A stretch of 10,556 nt of DNA. Origin: an uncultured Candidatus Saccharibacteria bacterium. GTDB taxonomy: Bacteria; Patescibacteriota; Saccharimonadia; Saccharimonadales; Saccharimonadaceae. This document shows positions 7,104-10,556 of this stretch, in pieces; position 1 is the stretch's first letter; every line of letters begins with the position of its first letter. The notes under the pieces are model-generated. The model saw nothing but the letters and a program-made list of their open reading frames with translations, did not search any database and had not been told where the DNA came from. The DNA lies in NCBI GenBank assembly GCA_946185175.1, contig CAMHIH010000021.1:1-10556 (forward strand). The letters run 5' to 3'. The translations under genes and the position numbers were made by a program.

Positions 7104-7832
7104 ATGAAGCATTTGAAGACCGAAAGGAATCGTGAACCAATCTCTAAAGCTAAAATCATAGTAATTTGCGTAGTTTTGGGCGTGTTGGCATTTGGTGGAA
7201 CCTTATTGGGGCTACTTTTGTCGCGAGGTAATCTAGGCTACGAAGAGGCGCGCAATTACGCGGATGAAATTTTAAAAACAAAAGTTGAAGTTTCGGAATT
7301 TCTCGATGGTGAAGTTAAGGATATCGAATTAACCGATGAAGAAAAGACGAAGTTTGAGAATTTTGAAAAGGCTACCGACAAGGCGGCAAGTTATCTAGGA
7401 AACCTAAGCGCAAGCAATGCGCTGAAGAATAAAGAGGTTAATGAGAAATACGAAAAGGCGAAGGCGGATTTTGAAAAATTACAAGAAGTTGCAAAGACCG
7501 AAAAGGCGCTTTATGGCTTATTCGGTAGTGAAGAGATTGACCTTGGTGAGATAGAAAAAAGTGACAATGAATTTTTGAAGAAATTCGCCAAAACAATCAG
7601 TGATTATAAAGAGGAAGCAAAGACCTTTGTCGAAAAATATCAAGATGTAGAAACGATAGACGAAGATGTAATGATTGAAGATTATGGGAAGTTTCAGCTT
7701 AAGGGGGAGTCAATTATTGACGAATATAGTGAAACGAGCTTCAAGGATATATTCGGCTATTCAAAGGATGATGTACTGAAATTTTATGCTAGCATAGAAG
7801 AGTTAGTTTCGATTTTGAACGAGAAAATATGA
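7104..7832 (+). CDS. Signal-anchored coiled-coil membrane protein, function unknown
   Basis: A 242-residue protein with a basic N-terminus (residues 1-17), one strong transmembrane segment at about 17-40 and a roughly 200-residue, highly charged, Lys/Glu-rich helical region predicted to face outward, with probable coiled-coil character between about 45 and 190. There is no family I can name. It starts four bases after the metalloprotease stop, with a modest purine-rich ribosome site (AAAAGGG, 7087-7093). Its stop overlaps the next ATG (ATGA, 7829-7832), so it is part of one co-transcribed set. Topology follows the positive-inside rule. Its role alongside the protease and the first membrane protein in a shared envelope complex is inference from gene order only. 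Confidence 0.83.
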   Translation: MKHLKTERNREPISKAKIIVICVVLGVLAFGGTLLGLLLSRGNLGYEEARNYADEILKTKVEVSEFLDGEVKDIELTDEEKTKFENFEKATDKAASYLGNLSASNALKNKEVNEKYEKAKADFEKLQEVAKTEKALYGLFGSEEIDLGEIEKSDNEFLKKFAKTISDYKEEAKTFVEKYQDVETIDEDVMIEDYGKFQLKGESIIDEYSETSFKDIFGYSKDDVLKFYASIEELVSILNEKI

Positions 7833-8020
7833 AAAGATTAATTCTGGTTTACAATAGGCGTAGCTCAAATTTTTGGCGAGTTGAAAAAGAGGTGCTGACT
7901 AAAGTTCGCAATCTGAAAGGATGGGCGGTTGGTAAATTTGAGGTAGCCGATACGAATGTGGATGATAATTCCGCGCGTTTAGCGAAGATTTTGTCGGATG
8001 GTGATGGCGGCAGGTGGTGA
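7829..8020 (+). CDS. Diacylglycerol kinase-like protein, N-terminal part (frameshifted gene)
   Basis: This 63-residue frame starts at an ATG overlapping the previous stop (ATGA). Its first part (YNRRSS, then an alpha/beta pattern up to about residue 57) fits the opening strands of a DAGK/YegS-type lipid kinase catalytic domain. The frame then leaves the expected path: the next motif, AAGGDAT, is encoded one base out of phase in the overlapping frame that begins at 7998. Removing one G at 8000/8001 would join both parts into a 302-residue protein, a normal length for the family. As written it ends in TGA at 8018. The likely explanation is a one-base insertion, either a real mutation or an assembly error. 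Confidence 0.72.
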   Translation: MKRLILVYNRRSSNFWRVEKEVLTKVRNLKGWAVGKFEVADTNVDDNSARLAKILSDGDGGRW

Positions 8021-8738
8021 TGCGACCGCAACGATTGCAATTAATGGGATTATGTTATCGAAAGCGCGAAAAGTGCGCGTGGGGGTGCTGGCTTATGGGA
8101 ATTTTAACGATACGGCGCGCTGTTTTGGTGGTTTAAAATTCGAAGAGATTCTTAAGGGCGATACGCAGGAAGTGTGGCCACTTGAGTGTAGTGTAAATGG
8201 GATACATTGGCGTTATGGTATGTGTTACTTTACGGTTGGCATGTTTGCGGAAGCTTGTGCGGTATTCGATCATCCAAAAACGCGTAAACATCTACAGAAA
8301 AAACGTAAAAAGCACATGACATTTAGTTTGACGGTGTTGGCGCAGTGGTGGGTGCGACAAAGGCATCGTAAGTTCTTGCCGAGTTTTACGCTAGGAAACT
8401 CGTCGGAAGAGTTTGTGGATAGCAAAGGTGCATCTGACTACATGGCGGTAAACGGTATTTCGGTCGCAAAAATGATGAAGGGCGGAAAGTGGTTCTTGCA
8501 GGACGGATATTTTCTGAGTACGACTGGCGTTCTGACGAAATTCTTTAGACTGGTTGGATTTATGTTGCGAAGTATTTTTCGACGAATTCCGGGCGCGGAG
8601 AGCGATTATGACCAGATTATCTTTAAGCGCCCAGCAAAGGTAATGTTGCAGGCGGAGGGGGAATATACGAAGTTAAATGACGTTGAACTTATTGAGGTAC
8701 GGAAAGCGAAAAAGCCGATTTTGGCCATCATGAAGTAA
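7998..8738 (+). CDS. Diacylglycerol kinase-like protein, C-terminal part (frameshifted gene)
   Basis: This is the larger part of the split lipid-kinase-like gene, with 245 residues in the joined product. In joined numbering, AAGGDAT (60-66) corresponds to the family nucleotide-binding motif GGDGT, and AYGNFNDTARCFGG (88-101) to the usual PLGTGNDFAR region. Both are altered: Gly to Ala in the first, and the GTGN string replaced in the second. A strongly basic segment, with runs such as KKRKK, may contact anionic lipids. Family members phosphorylate diacylglycerol or related lipids using ATP at the inner membrane face. With the altered motifs, substrate and activity are uncertain. The nearest start codons (7998, 8004) have no Shine-Dalgarno, so independent translation looks weak. 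The frame itself is intact to its TAA. Confidence 0.78.
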   Translation: MVMAAGGDATATIAINGIMLSKARKVRVGVLAYGNFNDTARCFGGLKFEEILKGDTQEVWPLECSVNGIHWRYGMCYFTVGMFAEACAVFDHPKTRKHLQKKRKKHMTFSLTVLAQWWVRQRHRKFLPSFTLGNSSEEFVDSKGASDYMAVNGISVAKMMKGGKWFLQDGYFLSTTGVLTKFFRLVGFMLRSIFRRIPGAESDYDQIIFKRPAKVMLQAEGEYTKLNDVELIEVRKAKKPILAIMK

Positions 8739-8766
8739 TTTACTTTTTGCTGTTTTATTATATAAT
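8739..8766 (+). promoter_or_regulatory. Putative promoter of the TlyA-like gene, predicted leaderless start
   Basis: A perfect TATAAT at 8761-8766 is preceded 16 bp earlier by TTTACT (8739-8744). The expected transcription start, about seven bases downstream, coincides with the ATG at 8774, and no Shine-Dalgarno is present. Confidence 0.65.
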
Positions 8767-8773
8767 AGTATTA

Positions 8774-9334
8774 ATGACAGTAGTTGGAAGAGCGGAGTAT
8801 AAACTTGAAGCGGCGCTAAAAGCGTTTGCGATTGATTTGCGCGGTAAAACGGTTTTAGACATCGGCTCTTCGACGGGTGGCTTTACGGAAATGGCCTTAC
8901 GCGCTGGCGCACAAAAAGTAATAGCGGTGGAGAAGGGGACGCGACAGATGAAGGCGCCACTACGCTTTGACCCGCGCATAGAATTACACGAAAAGACGGA
9001 TATTTTTGAATTTGTGCTGACGGAAAAGCCGGATGTAATTTTAGCAGATGTAAGCTTCGTGAACTTAGCAGATGTTTTATATTATGCAAAAAGGAACTTA
9101 GCCCGCCGAAAAACGGAGTTTATCGTTATGTTAAAGCCGCAATTTGAGGCGAAACCGTGGCAATTAAAGAATGGCGTATTAAAAAATAACAAGATACGTC
9201 GAGAAATTATTGTGAATTTTGAGGCGTGGTTGAAACGTAACGGTTTTGTGATAGTGGGGAAGAAAGATAACGAATTAGCAGGACGGTTCGGAAACGTTGA
9301 GCGGTTTTATTATTTGAGATTAGAGGCAAAATAA
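8774..9334 (+). CDS. TlyA/FtsJ-like RNA methyltransferase lacking the S4 domain
   Basis: A 186-residue SAM-dependent methyltransferase of the FtsJ superfamily, closest to TlyA (2'-O-methylation of rRNA cytidines; some homologues are called hemolysins). Visible motifs: GRAEYKLEAAL (5-15), SAM-binding DIGSSTGGFT (29-38), ADVSFVNL (91-98), LKPQFEA (120-126) and GNVERF (173-178). A candidate K-D-K-E catalytic set is K10, D92, K121 and E176. Typical TlyA proteins carry about 60 residues of S4 RNA-binding domain before this region, and here it is absent. An earlier in-frame TTG at 8747 would add only nine residues encoded by the -10 box itself, so the ATG at 8774 is preferred. It follows the lipid-kinase-like gene but has its own promoter. 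A bidirectional terminator overlaps the stop codon. Target RNA unknown. Confidence 0.9.
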   Translation: MTVVGRAEYKLEAALKAFAIDLRGKTVLDIGSSTGGFTEMALRAGAQKVIAVEKGTRQMKAPLRFDPRIELHEKTDIFEFVLTEKPDVILADVSFVNLADVLYYAKRNLARRKTEFIVMLKPQFEAKPWQLKNGVLKNNKIRREIIVNFEAWLKRNGFVIVGKKDNELAGRFGNVERFYYLRLEAK

Positions 9335-9360
9335 AAAATACCCCTTGTGGGGTATTTTTT
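9333..9360. terminator. Bidirectional intrinsic terminator
   Basis: A perfect 12-bp inverted repeat, AAAAAATACCCC / GGGGTATTTTTT, encloses a TTGT loop. It overlaps the stop of the TlyA-like gene and lies 15 bp from the stop of the convergent minus-strand gene, serving both. It has the same core as the terminator at 3058-3088. Confidence 0.92.
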
Positions 9361-9374
9361 GATGCCTTTCGAGC

Positions 9375-10079
9375 TTACTCTACTTCGCTAGCAGGACCGT
9401 AAGCAGCAAAGTCGTTTTCGCTGAGGATGTAACGGTTGTCGCTAGAGATACTAGCTTCGGTCTCGTCTTCACAGACGGCACAGAAGTAACAGTTTTCGTC
9501 ACCGTTCTGTTCGCCACCCCATGGAGCTTCAATAACTACAGGGCGACCGGTTGGGTTCTTAATAATACGAGCCTTGCCTTTACCGCGGTATACGCCTGGA
9601 GTATCGGTTGCTTCATAACGTTTACGGAAGGTTTCATCTGGGATAGCGTAGTTGTTGGCACGGTCGCCTTCTTGTTGAGTTGGGTTAGTGGCAAGCCATT
9701 CGCCGGCAACGACAGGGCGAGTATCTTCAAGTTCGGCTACGCGAACGGTGGAACCATCTTCGGCAGTTTTTTCGCGCATGACATAGGTGTCAATGACGTA
9801 ACCGCCAGTTTCTTCGTCGAGGCGAATATCACGGTCGGCATAAGCACCACTTTCGAGGCCTTCTTGGGTAATTTGTTCGGCTTGAATCTTAGCTTTCTTA
9901 ATGTAGTATTCGGCTTGACGGAAACGTTCGTCGTAATCTGGAGTTTTAAGATCAACTTGAACTGGGCCGGTTTCGTGTTGTTCAGCTGCGGCTTCTTGCG
10001 CAACTTTGTTGGCCATTGCCTCCCAAGGATTCTTGCCCTGGTCTTGTTGATCGTTGTTTGTGGTTTCTGGATTGATCAT
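9375..10079 (-). CDS. Acidic protein of unknown function with CX2CX2C motif
   Basis: A 234-residue soluble, acidic protein. Residues 1-45 are polar and probably disordered, about 48-75 is helical, and about 85-190 looks beta-rich. The segments GEWLATNP (126-133), YAIPDETFRKRYE (144-156) and VVIEAPWGGEQ (181-191) vaguely recall PGDYG-like domains, a weak resemblance I would not rely on. Residues 197-203 form CYFCAVC, a CX2CX2C cluster that may bind metal. The ATG at 10079 is chosen because GGAG sits five bases upstream and the promoter lies just beyond. The open frame reaching further upstream would start on the far side of that promoter. It stands alone, divergent from dnaE and convergent with the TlyA-like gene. 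Confidence 0.85.
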   Translation of the reverse strand: MINPETTNNDQQDQGKNPWEAMANKVAQEAAAEQHETGPVQVDLKTPDYDERFRQAEYYIKKAKIQAEQITQEGLESGAYADRDIRLDEETGGYVIDTYVMREKTAEDGSTVRVAELEDTRPVVAGEWLATNPTQQEGDRANNYAIPDETFRKRYEATDTPGVYRGKGKARIIKNPTGRPVVIEAPWGGEQNGDENCYFCAVCEDETEASISSDNRYILSENDFAAYGPASEVE

Positions 10080-10130
10080 TTTTTCTCCATTTTTATTCTT
10101 ATAATATCCCTTGAGATACCCAATAGATTC

Positions 10131-10159
10131 ATTATAGCACAAGCGGAATAAAAAGTCAA
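10131..10159 (-). promoter_or_regulatory. Near-consensus sigma-70 promoter of the acidic CX2CX2C protein
   Basis: On the minus strand, TTGACT (10159-10154), 17 bp, then TATAAT (10136-10131), with TGC directly before the -10. This is the best promoter match in the window and suggests strong expression. Start near 10124 gives a leader of about 45 nt ending in the GGAG ribosome site (10088-10085). Confidence 0.85.
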
Positions 10160-10186
10160 GAAGGGGCGATTTTTGGGGGTGGTTCA

Positions 10187-10195
10187 TGGTAAAAT
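10187..10195 (+). promoter_or_regulatory. Putative extended -10 promoter of dnaE, predicted leaderless start
   Basis: TGGTAAAAT at 10187-10195 is identical to the extended -10 before the 5796 gene. No good -35 is seen. The expected start, about seven bases downstream, falls at or next to the ATG at 10203, and no Shine-Dalgarno lies between. Confidence 0.55.
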
Positions 10196-10202
10196 AAAAG
10201 AT

Positions 10203-10556
10203 ATGGCAGAGGAGGTTAAACTTACACCGGCAGATTATGTACATCTGCATAATCATACGCACTATTCACTTTTGGATGGTTTGACAAAGATTGATGAATT
10301 AGTGAATTTTGTGAAAGAAAATGGCATGGAAGCCGTGGCAGTAACTGATCATGGCACGATGTCGGGTTTAATTGAACTCTATAAATGCTGTAATGATGCC
10401 GGGATTAAACCGGTATTAGGTTTGGAAGCGTATGTGGCGGCGCGCGGGATGGAAGATCGCGACCCGGCTTACGATAAAGAGCGTTTTCATATTACTTTGC
10501 TTGCAATGAATGAGAAAGGTTTTGAGAATCTTTGTCGTCTAATGACCGACGCTGAA
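10203..10556 (+). CDS. dnaE: DNA polymerase III subunit alpha, N-terminal part (cut by window edge)
   Basis: The first 118 codons of the replicative polymerase catalytic subunit; the frame stays open to the right edge. The N-terminal PHP domain is clear: HLHNHTHYSLLDG (14-26) is the first metal-site motif, AVTDHGTMSG follows around 46-55, then KPVLGLEAYVA around 69-79 and FHITLLAMNEKGFENL near 95-110. In many bacterial DnaE proteins this domain binds metals and may proofread, and the motif-I histidines H14, H16 and H18 are retained. The C-family polymerase core lies beyond the window. The ATG is supported by the position of the PHP motifs and by the -10 box immediately before it. No Shine-Dalgarno is present, so it is probably read from a leaderless transcript. 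Confidence 0.95.
   Translation, partial: MAEEVKLTPADYVHLHNHTHYSLLDGLTKIDELVNFVKENGMEAVAVTDHGTMSGLIELYKCCNDAGIKPVLGLEAYVAARGMEDRDPAYDKERFHITLLAMNEKGFENLCRLMTDAE

Noticed and set aside
7829..8040. TGA read as glycine (genetic code 25) to explain the split lipid-kinase-like gene
   Set aside because: Reading through TGA at 8018 meets a TAA a few codons later and does not give the GGDAT motif, which lies in another frame. The TGA at 7830-7832 also acts as a normal stop.
8747..8773. TTG at 8747 as start of the TlyA-like protein
   Set aside because: The nine extra codons are encoded by the -10 region itself and add no family sequence.
10080..10262. N-terminal extension of the acidic protein up to 10262
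   Set aside because: It would run through a near-consensus promoter and into dnaE on the opposite strand; the ATG at 10079 has a good Shine-Dalgarno.

Overview
The window most likely comes from a small-genome bacterium of the Candidate Phyla Radiation, with Candidatus Saccharibacteria (TM7) the best guess. This is inferred from tight gene packing, intermediate GC, several short lineage-specific membrane proteins, an FtsX/MacB-type ABC pair without an adaptor, a TlyA-type methylase lacking its S4 domain, and apparently leaderless genes. TGA acts as a normal stop, so the recoded Gracilibacteria/Absconditabacteria code does not apply. No rRNA or marker gene fixes the taxonomy.

Layout. (1) 2-3049 (+): the 3' part of a very large, cysteine-free, mostly helical protein of unknown function, open at the left edge. 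(2) 3058-3088: a bidirectional terminator between convergent genes. (3) 5258-3094 (-): a two-gene ABC transporter operon (MacB/LolD-like ATPase with a lysine-rich tail, then an FtsX/MacB permease) with its own promoter. (4) 5363-5688 (-): a tRNA-Ser(GGA) gene followed by two 118-bp tandem repeats. Each repeat ends in an 18-bp copy of the tRNA 3' end and contains a long hairpin. This is the most unusual part of the window and resembles in layout the repeats after tyrT (rtT RNA) in Escherichia coli. (5) 5796-8738 (+): a tight cluster holding a single-pass membrane protein, a DUF3152-type zinc metalloprotease, a second single-pass membrane protein, and a diacylglycerol-kinase-like gene split by a one-base frameshift. 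(6) 8774-9334 (+): a short TlyA/FtsJ-like RNA methyltransferase, apparently leaderless, then a second bidirectional terminator. (7) 10079-9375 (-): an acidic protein of unknown function with a CX2CX2C motif and a near-consensus promoter. (8) 10203-10556 (+): the start of DNA polymerase III alpha (dnaE), apparently leaderless and cut by the right edge.

How the genes relate. The 5796-8738 cluster looks like an envelope module: two anchored proteins with outward-facing domains, a putative metalloprotease and a lipid-kinase-like enzyme are joined by 1-4 nt overlaps or gaps. The ABC pair is translationally coupled, with the permease Shine-Dalgarno lying inside the last codons of the ATPase. tRNA-Ser and the envelope cluster fire divergently from promoters whose -35 boxes overlap. 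Read-through from the tRNA and its repeats would run into the ABC operon, because both lie on the minus strand.
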